The notes: generated from the sequence alone by a model not told the origin. 49,562 nt of DNA from Streptomyces sp. H27-H5 (GCF_026627505.1 NZ_JAPNLK010000064.1:1-49562); one strand, 5' to 3'. Counted from the stretch's first letter, positions 15,563 to 24,432 are shown. Program-made: numbers and translations.

Positions 15563-15973
15563 ATGGCATCGCTCAACGTCGGGAACCTCGGCGAATACCT
15601 CCGTGAGCAGCGGCGGCAGGCCCAGCTTTCGCTGCGGCAACTGGCCGACGCCGCAGGGGTGTCGAACCCGTACCTGAGCCAGATCGAGCGCGGGCTGCGC
15701 AAGCCGAGCGCGGACATCCTCCAGCAACTGGCCAAGGCGCTGCGGATCTCCGCGGAGACGCTGTACGTGCAGGCCGGAATCCTGGACGAGCGCGATCGGG
15801 ACGAGGTCGAGACGCGGGCCGTCATCCTCGCCGACCCGTCCCTCAACGAGCGGCAGAAGCAGGTGCTGCTCCAGATCTACGACTCGTTCCGCAAGGAGAA
15901 CGCGCCGGCCGCCGCCGACGCCGCCGCGACGGTCGATGCCGACGACGAGCCGCCCCATACGAACCGACTGTGA
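15563..15973 (+). CDS. XRE-family helix-turn-helix regulator (Rv0474-like)
   Basis: 136 aa from the ATG at 15563 (MASLNVGNLGEYLREQRR). The HTH_3 domain spans about 12-66 with LSLRQLADAAGVSNPYLSQIERGLRKPSADILQQLAKAL. A C-terminal ~70-residue region ends in Ala/Asp-rich sequence. A strong palindrome lies upstream. It is followed 17 bp later by the HbhA-like gene and then DUF2516, the same order as M. tuberculosis Rv0474-Rv0475(hbhA)-Rv0476. It probably controls itself and the downstream gene. Confidence 0.9.
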   Translation: MASLNVGNLGEYLREQRRQAQLSLRQLADAAGVSNPYLSQIERGLRKPSADILQQLAKALRISAETLYVQAGILDERDRDEVETRAVILADPSLNERQKQVLLQIYDSFRKENAPAAADAAATVDADDEPPHTNRL

Positions 15974-15990
15974 TCCGGGAGGACCAGCAC

Positions 15991-16566
15991 ATGGCCATCG
16001 CCGATGACCTGAAGAAGACCCTCACCGACCCGACCCCGCTCTACTTCGCCGCCGGCACCGCCGACCTCGCGGTGCAGCAGGCCAAGAAGGTGCCCGGGCT
16101 CATCGAGCAGCTGCGCGCCGAGGCCCCCGCCCGCATCGAGGCCGTGAAGAACACCGACCCGAAGGTCGTCCAGGAGAGGGCCAAGGGGGCGCAGGAGGCG
16201 GTGACCGCCAAGGTCGCCGAGGTCTTCGGCGCGATCGATCCGAAGAAGCTGGGCGAGACCGCCCAGGACCTGGCCCTGCGCGGCGTGGGCGTGGCCGCCG
16301 AGTACGCGGTGCGCGCCAAGGAGACGTACGACAAGGTCGCCGAGCACGGCGAGCAGGCCGTACGGGCCTGGCGCGGTGAGCTGACCGACGAGATCGTCGA
16401 CATCGCCGAGGTCGTCGAGCCGGCGGCGCCCGCGAAGACGGAACCGGTCGCCGAGCCGGTGGCCGCCGACGCCCCCGCCGAGGAGAAGCCGGCCGCGCGG
16501 AAGACCACCGCGCGCAAGAGCACCGCGAAGAAGACGGCGGTCGCCGCGACCGGCGACGAGAGCTGA
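15991..16566 (+). CDS. HbhA-like helical protein with Lys/Ala-rich tail
   Basis: 191 aa from the ATG at 15991 (MAIADDLKKTL), with GGGAGG at 15977-15982. A long helical/coiled-coil region (about 20-140; for example QAKKVPGLIEQLRAEAPARIEAVKN) is followed by a Pro/Ala/Glu linker and a basic tail with KTTARKSTAKK. This is the layout of mycobacterial heparin-binding haemagglutinin, whose Lys-rich C-terminus binds heparan sulfate and which also affects membranes and lipid inclusions. In a saprophyte an adhesin role is doubtful; a structural surface or membrane role is more likely. It has no signal peptide. Confidence 0.82.
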   Translation: MAIADDLKKTLTDPTPLYFAAGTADLAVQQAKKVPGLIEQLRAEAPARIEAVKNTDPKVVQERAKGAQEAVTAKVAEVFGAIDPKKLGETAQDLALRGVGVAAEYAVRAKETYDKVAEHGEQAVRAWRGELTDEIVDIAEVVEPAAPAKTEPVAEPVAADAPAEEKPAARKTTARKSTAKKTAVAATGDES

Positions 16567-16582
16567 TCCGACTGATCCGACG

Positions 16583-16626
16583 CATGACGGACCGGGCACC
16601 GGGAAGGTGTCCGGTCCGTTGTCATG
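16583..16626 (+). terminator. Hairpin after the HbhA-like gene
   Basis: CATGAC-GGACCGG at 16583-16595 is largely complementary to CCGGTCCGTTGTCATG at 16611-16626, giving a long stem with one bulge. It lies between the HbhA-like and DUF2516 genes and may be a partial terminator or an RNA processing site. Confidence 0.55.
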
Positions 16627-16695
16627 GGTGAGGGCCGGCTTCCCCGGTAGCGTGGGGGCGAACGGCATCAGAAGCGGAAGAAGGTGGTCGAGGCG

Positions 16696-17034
16696 ATGTT
16701 GATGAACGGTTTCGACAACGGGGTCATCCCGTTGCTCGGGTTCGCCATGCTGGCGCTCGCCGTCGTGGCCTTCGTGTTCGCGCTGATGGCGCGCGACGAC
16801 GCGTACCGGGCGGCCGACAAGAAGACCAAGACCTTCTGGCTGGTCATCCTCGGCATCACGATCCTCGTGGACTTCTTCCTCGGGATGCTGTTCCTGGAGA
16901 TCGCCGGCCTGGTGGCCACCATCGTCTTCCTGGTCGACGTCCGACCGGCCCTCAAGCAGGTGTCGGGCGGCGGTCGGCGCAGCGGCGGCAGCAGCAGCGA
17001 CGGCCCGTACGGCCCGTACAACGGCGGCCGGTAG
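16696..17034 (+). CDS. DUF2516 membrane protein
   Basis: 112 aa from the ATG at 16696 (MLMNGF); GTG at 16684 and ATG at 16702 are alternatives. Three hydrophobic segments are seen (about 10-30, 45-62 and 65-85; for example TFWLVILGITILVDFFLGML), followed by a Gly/Ser/Tyr-rich cytoplasmic tail. It belongs with Rv0476-type DUF2516 proteins, which travel with XRE-HbhA genes. TAGCGT at 16648-16653 could be its own -10. Function unknown. Confidence 0.82.
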   Translation: MLMNGFDNGVIPLLGFAMLALAVVAFVFALMARDDAYRAADKKTKTFWLVILGITILVDFFLGMLFLEIAGLVATIVFLVDVRPALKQVSGGGRRSGGSSSDGPYGPYNGGR

Positions 17035-17152
17035 ACACTCCCGACCGGGGCCTCCCCGGTGATGGGCCCGGCGCCGCGCGCCGGGCTCGGTCCTCCGAGG
17101 CCGGGCTCGGCCCTCCGCGCGGGGAACGCCCGGCCCTCGGCGCGGGAGGGGC
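17035..17152. terminator. Bidirectional terminator region between convergent genes
   Basis: 118 bp between the DUF2516 and receiver-phosphatase stops. It contains GCCCGGCGC at about 17069-17077 facing GCGCCGGGC at 17080-17088, and repeated CCGGGCTCGG segments that can form hairpins in both directions. Confidence 0.45.
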
Positions 17153-18481
17153 TCAGCCCTCCGCGCGGGAGAGCAGGACCACGGCGACGTCGTCGGTCAG
17201 CTCGCCGCCGTTGAGGCGCCGGGCCTCGGTGACGGAGGCCTCCAAGAGGCTCTCACCACTCAGCCCCTGATCCAGGTGCCGGTTGATCATCTCGACCATT
17301 CCGTCCTGTCCGAGCCGCTCCTTGCCCGCGCCGATCTTCCCTTCGATGAGGCCGTCGGTGTAGAGCATGAGGCTCCAGGTGCCGCCCAGCTCCACCTGGC
17401 GGCGGGGCCAGCGGGCCTTGGGGAGCAGCCCGAGCGCCGGCCCGCTGTTCTCGTACGGGAGGAGCCGCGCGGCCCGACCCGGCCGGGAGATCAGCGGCGC
17501 CGGATGGCCCGCCAGGCAGAGGCCGGCGCGCCGGCCGTCCGGGGCGATGTCCACGGTGCACAGCGTCGCGAAGATCTCCTCGCAGGGGCGCTCCACCTCC
17601 AGCACCTCCTGGAGGGTGGCCAGCAGATCGTCCCCGCACAGTCCCGCGAGGGTCAGCGCGCGCCAGGCGATGCGCAGCTCGACACCGAGGGCCGCCTCGT
17701 CGGGGCCGTGGCCGCAGACGTCGCCGATCATCGCGTGCACGGTGCCGTCGGGGGTGCGGACCGTGTCGTAGAAGTCCCCGCCGAGCAGGGCCCGGCTGCG
17801 GCCGGGCCGGTAGCGGGCGGCGAAGCGGAGGTCGGAACCCTCCAGGAGGGGGTTCGGGAGCAGTCCGCGTTCCAGGCGGGCGTTCTCCTGGGCCCGGAGC
17901 TTCGATTCCGCGAGCTTGTACTGGGCTATGTCGGCCCGTTTTCTCTCCACGGCGTAGCGGATGGCCCGGCTCAGCAGCCGGCCGTCGAGCTCGTCGCGGA
18001 AGAGGTAGTCCTGGGCGCCCACCCGTACCGCCTCGGCGGCGTGTTCCGCGTCGGCCTCGGCGGTCAGCACCAGCACGGCGTGCCGCGGGGCGAGCCGCAG
18101 GACCTCGCGGAGCGTGGCGAACCGGTCGTCGGCGGCGCCGGGGCCCGGGTTCGCGAGCGACAGGTCCAGCAGGATGCAGTGCACGTCGGGCGTGAGCAGC
18201 CGGGTGGCCTCGGTGAGGTTGCGGGCGGTGCGCAGCCGTATGCGATGGCCGTCGGCGTCGAGTACCTCGGGCACGGTGAGGCCGCCCGCGGGATCGTCCT
18301 CGATGACCAGGAGGGTCAGGGACGTCTGCGCGGGTACGGGGACGGGGATGGTGGTCGGGACGTGCTCGACGGTGGTGGCCAACAGGGCCTGGCCGCCCTC
18401 CGTGGCGGGGTTCTCCCTCTGCCGCGGTATGGGTACGGGCATCGTCTCCGGTTCCTTCCCTCCCCCCGAGGGTGCGCTCAT
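17153..18481 (-). CDS. Receiver-domain PP2C (RsbU/SpoIIE-type) serine phosphatase
   Basis: 442 aa, ATG at 18481. After a ~50-residue Pro-rich lead, a receiver domain (about 54-170) has the acidic pair Glu61-Asp62 and phospho-acceptor Asp106 in CILLDLSLAN. The usual catalytic Lys is replaced by Arg (DYLFRDEL). A short helical linker leads to a PP2C phosphatase domain with GGDFYDTV, IGDVCGHGPDEAAL and the C-terminal DDVAVVLL metal-binding motif. Such proteins dephosphorylate anti-anti-sigma factors in partner-switching cascades. No HPK or STAS gene is nearby, so the partner is unknown. TAGGGT (complement of 18489-18494) is 7 nt before the ATG, predicting a leaderless mRNA. Confidence 0.9.
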   Translation of the reverse strand: MSAPSGGGKEPETMPVPIPRQRENPATEGGQALLATTVEHVPTTIPVPVPAQTSLTLLVIEDDPAGGLTVPEVLDADGHRIRLRTARNLTEATRLLTPDVHCILLDLSLANPGPGAADDRFATLREVLRLAPRHAVLVLTAEADAEHAAEAVRVGAQDYLFRDELDGRLLSRAIRYAVERKRADIAQYKLAESKLRAQENARLERGLLPNPLLEGSDLRFAARYRPGRSRALLGGDFYDTVRTPDGTVHAMIGDVCGHGPDEAALGVELRIAWRALTLAGLCGDDLLATLQEVLEVERPCEEIFATLCTVDIAPDGRRAGLCLAGHPAPLISRPGRAARLLPYENSGPALGLLPKARWPRRQVELGGTWSLMLYTDGLIEGKIGAGKERLGQDGMVEMINRHLDQGLSGESLLEASVTEARRLNGGELTDDVAVVLLSRAEG

Positions 18482-18816
18482 GCGCTCGACCCTAGCGGGC
18501 CGGAACGGGAGAGCGGAATGGCGTTCCGGTGGAGGTCCCGGGGAGGGCCTCCGTCATATGCCGTTATCGCGGGGGAAATGCGGGCTGATGGGATGACCAA
18601 GCTCACGGCGGGAGAGCCGAAGTCCCGCCTGCCGAGACGGCCGGATGTGGGCTTCACCACCCGTACCAGGCGAAAGCCGGCCACACGAAGCCCCCGACCC
18701 GGCCCGGCACCCGCCCGGGGCCCGGCCCGGCACCCGCCCGGGGCCCGGCCCGGCACCCGGCCCGGCAAGGCGCACGCCCGCGCGCCCCCCGCCCCGGGAA
18801 CCCCCGCGCCCCGCGG
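18482..18816. other. Gap between receiver-phosphatase and NlpC/P60 genes
   Basis: 335 bp without a convincing gene. It holds the leaderless promoter of the phosphatase at its left end and the 23-bp tandem repeat near its right end (18698-18767), which is downstream of the NlpC/P60 gene. Confidence 0.5.
18698..18767. repeat. 23-bp tandem repeat, about 2.7 copies
   Basis: Copies of a unit beginning CCCGGCCCGGCACCCGCCCG start at 18698 and 18721 (identical, 23 bp each) and a partial third starts at 18744. It lies just after the stop of the NlpC/P60 gene and can form stable hairpins, so it may double as its terminator. Confidence 0.75.
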
Positions 18817-19917
18817 CTACGCGTCCGGGCGGACGACCGCCTTGATCGGCATCGAGCCCGCGCCCGCCATCGTCACGTTTCGGCCGGGGCGCGGCGCGTG
18901 GACCATGGCCCCGTCCCCGACGTACATCCCGACATGGCTCGCGTCGTCGAAGTAGATGATCAGATCGCCCGGCCGGATGTCCTTCACCGCGACCTTCCGC
19001 AGCCGCAGCTGTTCCTGCGAGGTCCGCGGGATGGCCTTCCCCGCCGCCAGCCAGGCCTGTGAGGTCAGGCCCGAGCAGTCGAACGACCCCGGACCCGTGG
19101 CGCCCCACACGTACGGCTTGCCCATCTGGGCCGTGGCGAACTGGACCGCCCTCTTGCCCGCGTCCGTCGCCTTGCCGTTGACGTCCTTCATCGCGCCGGA
19201 CGACAGCCACTGCGTCTGCGCCTTGTACTGGGCTTCCTGCTCCAGCTGGAGCAGCCGGGCCTTCTCCTCGGCCGCCAGCTTGCTCTCCAGGTCCTGCGCG
19301 GCCTTGATCTTCTCCTCGATCCGCTTCTTGGACTTCTCCCGCTCGACCCGGTTCGTCTCCAGCTTCTGCCAGACCGTGCTCGCGTCCTTCGCGTACCGCT
19401 GGAGGTCGTGCTGGGTGCGGTCGAGCTCGGTCAGCAGGTCCGTGGTGGCCTTCTCGCCCTGCCGCAGCCGGTCCTTGGAGTCCAGGAACTGGCTCGGACT
19501 GTCGCTCAGCACCAGCCGCGCGCCCGCCGGCAGACCGCCCGAGCGGTACTGGGCCCGGGCGGCGGCGCCGGCCCGGTCCTTCAGCCCGCTGATCCGCTCC
19601 CGGCCGGCCACGATCAACTGCGCGATCTGGACGATCCGCTCCGACTGGACCTTCGTCTCGCTCTCCGCGAGGTTGTAGGCGTCCGTGGCGCTTCCGGCCT
19701 GGCGGTACAGATCCTCTATCTCCTTGCGGATCTGCTCCAGGGACTTGGCCCCCGGTTCGGGCGCGGGCGCCACCGGCGCTCCGGGCGCGGAGGGAGCCGC
19801 GGGCGCCGCGTACGCCGTCCCCGAGAGTCCGAGGCCCGGGGCCGTCAGTATCGCCATCGCGCACAGCAGTGTGAGAGCGGATGCGCCCCGTCGGTGCGCT
19901 CGCTTCACGGTCCCCAT
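18817..19917 (-). CDS. Secreted NlpC/P60 peptidoglycan hydrolase with coiled coil
   Basis: 366 aa, ATG at 19917 with GGGGGGACC upstream. A signal peptide (about 1-38, ending SGTAYA-AP) is followed by a Pro/Ala spacer, a long coiled coil (about 58-235; for example KSKKRIEEKIKAAQDLESKL) and a C-terminal NlpC/P60 domain (about 253-366). The catalytic residues are Cys281 (FDCSGL), His328 (SHVGMYV) and His340. This matches RipA-like D,L-endopeptidases that cleave peptidoglycan stem peptides during growth and division, with the coiled coil probably inhibiting or recruiting to the divisome. A two-component or FtsX partner is not adjacent. Confidence 0.92.
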   Translation of the reverse strand: MGTVKRAHRRGASALTLLCAMAILTAPGLGLSGTAYAAPAAPSAPGAPVAPAPEPGAKSLEQIRKEIEDLYRQAGSATDAYNLAESETKVQSERIVQIAQLIVAGRERISGLKDRAGAAARAQYRSGGLPAGARLVLSDSPSQFLDSKDRLRQGEKATTDLLTELDRTQHDLQRYAKDASTVWQKLETNRVEREKSKKRIEEKIKAAQDLESKLAAEEKARLLQLEQEAQYKAQTQWLSSGAMKDVNGKATDAGKRAVQFATAQMGKPYVWGATGPGSFDCSGLTSQAWLAAGKAIPRTSQEQLRLRKVAVKDIRPGDLIIYFDDASHVGMYVGDGAMVHAPRPGRNVTMAGAGSMPIKAVVRPDA

Positions 19918-20128
19918 GGTCCCCCCAGGTGCCCCGCGTCAGACCGATGTCATCCCACATCAGATCTGACTATTCATCAGTAACTTGGCACTGCCTTCGG
20001 GATGGTGCCACGAGTCCGTGAATTCCGACACCCTTGCGGATGTCCCCCTGATCATCACCGGCCACGTCGCGCCCGCCCCTGCCGACTCAACGGGCCGCTC
20101 CGGACACGGGTTCCCCGACACGCGAGGT

Positions 20129-20941
20129 TCACCCCGAAGGGCGCAACGCCTCCCACCGCACCGTCAGTTCCCCCTGCCTCCACCGCACCGGCCCGTCCGC
20201 CAGCGGCCAAGTCCCGGCCAGCGCCCGGGCCGTGCGGATCCAGCGCTGCCGTGCCCCGTACGAGGCGTAGGGGGCCGCCGCCGCCCACGCCCGGTCGAAG
20301 TCGCGCAGGAACGCGTGCACCGGCTCGCCCGGGACGTTCCGGTGGATCAACGCCTTCGGCAGCCGCTCGGCCAGGTCCGACGGCCGCTCCAGCGACCCCA
20401 GCCGGGTCGCGAACGTCACCGTGCGCGGCCCCTCCGGACCGAGCGCGACCCACACGTGCCGGCGTCCGATCTCGTCGCAGGTCCCCTCGACGAGCAGCCC
20501 GCCGGGGGCCAGCCGGGCGCACAGCAGCCGCCACACCTCCTCGACCCGCTCCTCGTCGTACTGCCGCAGCACGTTCGCGGCGCGGATCAGCATCGGTGCC
20601 TCGCCGCCGTCCAGGGGCACCTCGAAGCCGCCGTGCCGGAAGGCCAGGCCCTCCCGCTCGTACGGCTTGGCACCCGCCACCCGGGCCGGCTCGATCTCGA
20701 TGCCGACCACCCGCACGGCGGGGGCGGCCGCCCTCAGCCGTGCCAGCAGTTCCACCGCCGTCCACGGCGCCGCCCCGTAACCGAGGTCGACCGCGACCGG
20801 GGCCGTCGCCCGCCGCAGCGCCGCCCCGTGCGTCGCCGCGATCCAGCGGTCCATGCGACGCAGACGGTTCGGGTTCGTCGTCCCGCGCGTCACCGTGCCC
20901 ACAGGGCGTCTCGGGGGCGGCGGGGTGCTGCGGGAGGCCAT
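20129..20941 (-). CDS. Class I SAM-dependent methyltransferase
   Basis: 270 aa from the ATG at 20941 (MASRSTPPPP). The SAM-binding region includes VAVDLGYGAAPWTAVELLARL and VVGIEIEPARVAGA. ANVLRQYDEERVEEVWRLL and GGLLVEGTCDEIGRRHVWVAL follow. Homologues stand next to mshA in other Streptomyces as far as I recall, but the substrate is unknown. The hexamer TACGCT (complement of 20948-20953) is 6 nt before the ATG with no Shine-Dalgarno, so it is probably leaderless. It is divergent from mshA. Confidence 0.8.
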   Translation of the reverse strand: MASRSTPPPPRRPVGTVTRGTTNPNRLRRMDRWIAATHGAALRRATAPVAVDLGYGAAPWTAVELLARLRAAAPAVRVVGIEIEPARVAGAKPYEREGLAFRHGGFEVPLDGGEAPMLIRAANVLRQYDEERVEEVWRLLCARLAPGGLLVEGTCDEIGRRHVWVALGPEGPRTVTFATRLGSLERPSDLAERLPKALIHRNVPGEPVHAFLRDFDRAWAAAAPYASYGARQRWIRTARALAGTWPLADGPVRWRQGELTVRWEALRPSG

Positions 20942-21150
20942 GCGCCGAGCGTATGCGGAGCGTGCGCCCAACATAAAAATCCGGCAAACGACCGAGGAAA
21001 AAGGCGCCCCCCGGAATGCGGGGCACCGCCGTACGGGTTGCACTGCTGGAAGAGCGCCGCCCGCGCTCCGTTCGCCATGCCGTCCGCGCGGCACCCGGTG
21101 TACGCGTCGTGCGAGTCGCCCGAGTCGTCCGAGCGAGAGGAACTGCTCCC

Positions 21151-22533
21151 TTGAGCCAGTACGTGTCCCGCCTCGGCGGCAGCATCAGCGGTCGGATAGC
21201 CGCCGCCCGCAGCACCCGTCACGACCCGCCGCGCCTGCGCCTCCCGGCCGTCGGCCACCACCGCAAGCCGCGCCGCGTCGCCATGCTCAGCGTGCACACC
21301 TCACCGCTGCACCAGCCGGGGACCGGCGACGCGGGCGGGATGAACGTGTACATCGTCGAGCTCGCCAAGCGCCTCGCCGCGATCAACATCGAGGTCGAGA
21401 TCTTCACCCGGGCCACCACCGGAGGGCTTCCACCGGCGGTCGAGCTGGCCCCCGGCGTCCTCGTACGACACGTGGACGCGGGCCCCTACGAGGGCCTCGC
21501 CAAGGAGGAGCTGCCGGCGCAGCTGTGCGCCTTCACCCACGGCGTGATGCAGGCCTGGGCCGGGCACCGCCCCGGCTACTACGACCTCGTCCACTCCCAC
21601 TACTGGCTCTCCGGCCACGTCGGGTGGCTCGCCGCCGAACGCTGGGGCGTGCCCCTCGTCCACGCCATGCACACCATGGCCAAGGTCAAGAACGCGGCGC
21701 TGGCCGAGGGCGACACGCCCGAGCCGGCCGCCCGCGTCATCGGCGAGACCCAGATCGTCTCCGCCGCCGACCGGCTGATCGCGAACACCGCCGAGGAGGC
21801 GGACGAACTCGTACGGCACTACGAGGCCGACCCCGGGAAGGTGGCCGTCGTCCACCCGGGCGTGAACCTCGACCGGTTCACCGTCGGCGACGGCCGCGCC
21901 GCCGCCCGCGCCCGCCTCGGGCTGCCCCAGGACGCGGTCATCCCCCTCTTCGCGGGCCGCATCCAGCCCCTCAAGGCCCCCGACGTCCTGCTGCGGGCCG
22001 TCGCGGAACTGGTGGACCGGGATCCGACGCTGCGCGGGCGGCTCTTCGTCCCCGTCGTCGGCGGGCCGAGCGGCAGCGGGCTCGCCAAGCCGGAGGGCCT
22101 GCAGAAACTCGCGGCGAAACTCGGCATCGCGGACCTCGTGCACTTCCAGCCGCCGGTCGCGCAGGACCGGCTCGCGGACTGGTTCCGCGCGGCCTCCGTG
22201 CTGGTCATGCCCTCGTACAACGAATCCTTCGGGCTCGTCGCCCTGGAGGCCCAGGCCACGGGCACGCCCGTCCTGGCCGCCGAGGTCGGCGGCCTGCCGG
22301 TGGCCGTCAACGACGGGGTCACGGGCATCCTCGTACCCGGCCACGACCCGGTGGACTACGCCCGCGAGCTGCGGCGTTTCGTGGACGACCCGGGGCTCAC
22401 GGACCGGATGGGCGGCGAGGCGGCCCGGCACGCGCAGTTCTTCGGCTGGGACACCGCGGCCGCCGGCACCGCCGACGTCTACACCGCGGCCATGCATGAT
22501 CATCGCCGTCGCGTACGCTCCCACCATGGCTGA
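21151..22533 (+). CDS. mshA: MshA, D-inositol-3-phosphate glycosyltransferase (mycothiol)
   Basis: 460 aa. I chose the TTG at 21151, with GAGAGG about 10 nt upstream, because the resulting N-terminus (SQYVSRLG) matches S. coelicolor MshA. GT-B glycosyltransferase features are seen: PGTGDAGGMNVYIVELAKRLA (acceptor side), YDLVHSHYWLSG, VVHPGVNLDRF, FAGRIQPLKAPD, and the nucleotide-sugar motif NESFGLVALEAQATGTPV. It joins UDP-GlcNAc to 1L-myo-inositol 1-phosphate, the first step of mycothiol synthesis. Later msh genes are not in the window. The last 8 nt overlap the next gene. Confidence 0.96.
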   Translation: MSQYVSRLGGSISGRIAAARSTRHDPPRLRLPAVGHHRKPRRVAMLSVHTSPLHQPGTGDAGGMNVYIVELAKRLAAINIEVEIFTRATTGGLPPAVELAPGVLVRHVDAGPYEGLAKEELPAQLCAFTHGVMQAWAGHRPGYYDLVHSHYWLSGHVGWLAAERWGVPLVHAMHTMAKVKNAALAEGDTPEPAARVIGETQIVSAADRLIANTAEEADELVRHYEADPGKVAVVHPGVNLDRFTVGDGRAAARARLGLPQDAVIPLFAGRIQPLKAPDVLLRAVAELVDRDPTLRGRLFVPVVGGPSGSGLAKPEGLQKLAAKLGIADLVHFQPPVAQDRLADWFRAASVLVMPSYNESFGLVALEAQATGTPVLAAEVGGLPVAVNDGVTGILVPGHDPVDYARELRRFVDDPGLTDRMGGEAARHAQFFGWDTAAAGTADVYTAAMHDHRRRVRSHHG

Positions 22534-23011
22534 CACCGCCGCGATCATCGAAGCCACGCTGAACGGCGCCGAGCTGGGCTGGGAGAACCCGGACCCGGGC
22601 ACCTACGTCGTCCAGCTCCCCGGCACCCGCAAGCTCTCCACGACCTGCTCGCTGCGGGTCGGCAAGCACTCCCTGTCGGTCAACGCCTTCGTCATCAGGC
22701 ACCCCGACGAGAACGCGGCGGGCGTCCACCGCTGGCTGCTGGAGCGCAACCTCAAGCTGTACGGCATGGCCTACGCCGTCGACCGTCTCGGCGACGTGTA
22801 CCTGACGGCCCGACTCCCGCTGTCCGTGGTCACTCCGGACGACCTGGACCGACTCCTGGGCACCGTCCTGGAGGCGGCGGACGGCGCCTTCAACACCCTG
22901 CTGGAACTCGGCTTCGCGAGCGCCATCCGCCGCGAGTACGAATGGCGGGTCTCCCGCGGCGAACCGACCTACAACCTCGACGCCTTCAAGCACCTGACCC
23001 GCCCGGAGTGA
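22526..23011 (+). CDS. YbjN/type III chaperone-like domain protein
   Basis: 161 aa, ATG at 22526, overlapping the mshA end by 8 nt. It fits the YbjN domain (LSTTCSLRVGKHSLSVNAFVIRHP, HRWLLERNLKLYGMAY and a C-terminal FNTLLELGFASAI). In actinobacteria YbjN proteins are very often next to mshA. The biochemical role is unknown. TACGCT at 22514-22519, inside mshA, is 6 nt before the ATG, so this gene probably has its own leaderless promoter in addition to any read-through. Confidence 0.87.
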   Translation: MADTAAIIEATLNGAELGWENPDPGTYVVQLPGTRKLSTTCSLRVGKHSLSVNAFVIRHPDENAAGVHRWLLERNLKLYGMAYAVDRLGDVYLTARLPLSVVTPDDLDRLLGTVLEAADGAFNTLLELGFASAIRREYEWRVSRGEPTYNLDAFKHLTRPE

Positions 23012-23100
23012 CGCCCCGCGCGACCCGCTGACGCCCTGCGCGACATCGTGCCTTCGAGCAGGGGGCCTTCGAGCAAGGGGCCCTTCGCGCGGGGGCCGCG

Positions 23101-24432
23101 TCAGAGTTCGGCCGGCGTCGCGGCCGGTGTCCGCTCCGGCGTCGGCGCCTGGACCACCGCGGCGGGCTGCGCCGCCGGCACCTGGGCCGGGACCGGGGCC
23201 TCGACCACCGGGACCGCCGACTCGCCCACCTCGGGCAGGTTGCGCATCAGCAGCCAGTAGCCCAGCGCCGCCACCGTGCCCAGACCGGCCGTGCCCGCCC
23301 ACAGCCACGACGCCCCGAACCGGTCGATCGTGAACCCCGCCATCAGGGGCGCGACCAGCGAGGCCACGGCCCAGGACAGCGTGTACATGCCCTGGTAGCG
23401 GCCCCGGCCGTGCAGCGGGGACAAGCGGGCGACCAGCCCCATCTGGGTCGGCGAGTTCACGATCTCGGCCAGCGTCCACACGCACACGGCCAGCCCCAGG
23501 CTCCACACGGCCCCGCCGAAGGCCGTCAGCGCGAACCCGTACCCGGCCAGCAGCGCCGACAGGACCAGCAGCATCTGCGGATCCCGGTGCTCGATGAACC
23601 GGGTGACCGGGATCTGGAGCAGCACGATCAACACCCCGTTCACGGCGATGACGAGCCCGTAGTCACCCGTGGAGAACCCGGCCTCGCCCATGGCCAGCGG
23701 CAGTCCGAACGACCCCTGCATGAAGATCAGCGAGATCAGGAACGACAGCCCGACCACACCCATGAACCGGCCGTCCCGCAGCACCGTCCCCATCCCGATC
23801 TCGGGCTCGGCCGCCGCCTTCTCCGCGGCGCTCTTCTCCGGCCGGGACTCGGGCAGCTTCACGAACACCAGCACCGCGCACACCAGGGTCAGCGCGGCCT
23901 CGCCCAGGAACCCGGCGAGATAGCTGTACTCGGCGATGAATCCCGCCACCGTCGCGGACACGGCGAAGCCCAGGTTGATCGCCCAGTAATTCAACGCGAA
24001 CGCCCGCACCCGGTCCTCCGGCCGCACGATGTCCGCCATCATCGCCTGCACCGCCGGCCGAGAGGCGTTCGAGGTCATGCCCACCAGCAGGGCCACCGCG
24101 GCGATCGCCGCCGGGTGTTCCATGAAGCCCAACAGCGCCACCGAGAACGCCGTCGACGCCTGCGCCGCCACCAGCGTCGGCCGCCGCCCCAGCCGGTCGG
24201 TCATCACCCCCGCGACCAGCGAGGACATCACACCGCCCAGCCCGTGCAGGGCCACCACCAGACCGGCGAACGAGCCCGAGTAGCCCCGCTCCAGGGTCAG
24301 GTACAACGTCATGAACGTGGCGACGAAAGCCCCGAGCCGGTTGACGAGGGTGCTCGTCCACAGCCACCAGAACGCGCGCGGAAGACCCCCCACGCTTTCC
24401 CGGGCAATCCGCGTCAAACGGCCTGTGAACAT
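23101..24432 (-). CDS. MFS transporter, 12 membrane segments
   Basis: 443 aa from the ATG at 24432 (MFTGRLTRIARESVGGLPRA) with GGGGGA upstream; an earlier ATG at 24477 is less likely. It has about 12 hydrophobic helices. Loop motifs typical of drug/proton antiporters appear, such as VMTDRLGRRPTLV between helices 2 and 3. The C-terminal ~45 residues are Ala/Pro/Val-rich and low complexity. Substrate unknown. A 7-bp inverted repeat lies upstream at 24510-24526. Confidence 0.9.
   Translation of the reverse strand: MFTGRLTRIARESVGGLPRAFWWLWTSTLVNRLGAFVATFMTLYLTLERGYSGSFAGLVVALHGLGGVMSSLVAGVMTDRLGRRPTLVAAQASTAFSVALLGFMEHPAAIAAVALLVGMTSNASRPAVQAMMADIVRPEDRVRAFALNYWAINLGFAVSATVAGFIAEYSYLAGFLGEAALTLVCAVLVFVKLPESRPEKSAAEKAAAEPEIGMGTVLRDGRFMGVVGLSFLISLIFMQGSFGLPLAMGEAGFSTGDYGLVIAVNGVLIVLLQIPVTRFIEHRDPQMLLVLSALLAGYGFALTAFGGAVWSLGLAVCVWTLAEIVNSPTQMGLVARLSPLHGRGRYQGMYTLSWAVASLVAPLMAGFTIDRFGASWLWAGTAGLGTVAALGYWLLMRNLPEVGESAVPVVEAPVPAQVPAAQPAAVVQAPTPERTPAATPAEL

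Noticed and set aside
18698..18767. CRISPR array
   Set aside because: The 23-bp units are directly abutting without unique spacers and there are no cas genes in the window; likewise for the repeats at 8229-8312 and 49324-49430.
21151..23011. Natural-product cluster suggested by a glycosyltransferase and methyltransferase side by side
   Set aside because: The glycosyltransferase is MshA of mycothiol synthesis with its usual YbjN neighbour; no synthase, synthetase or tailoring set is present.
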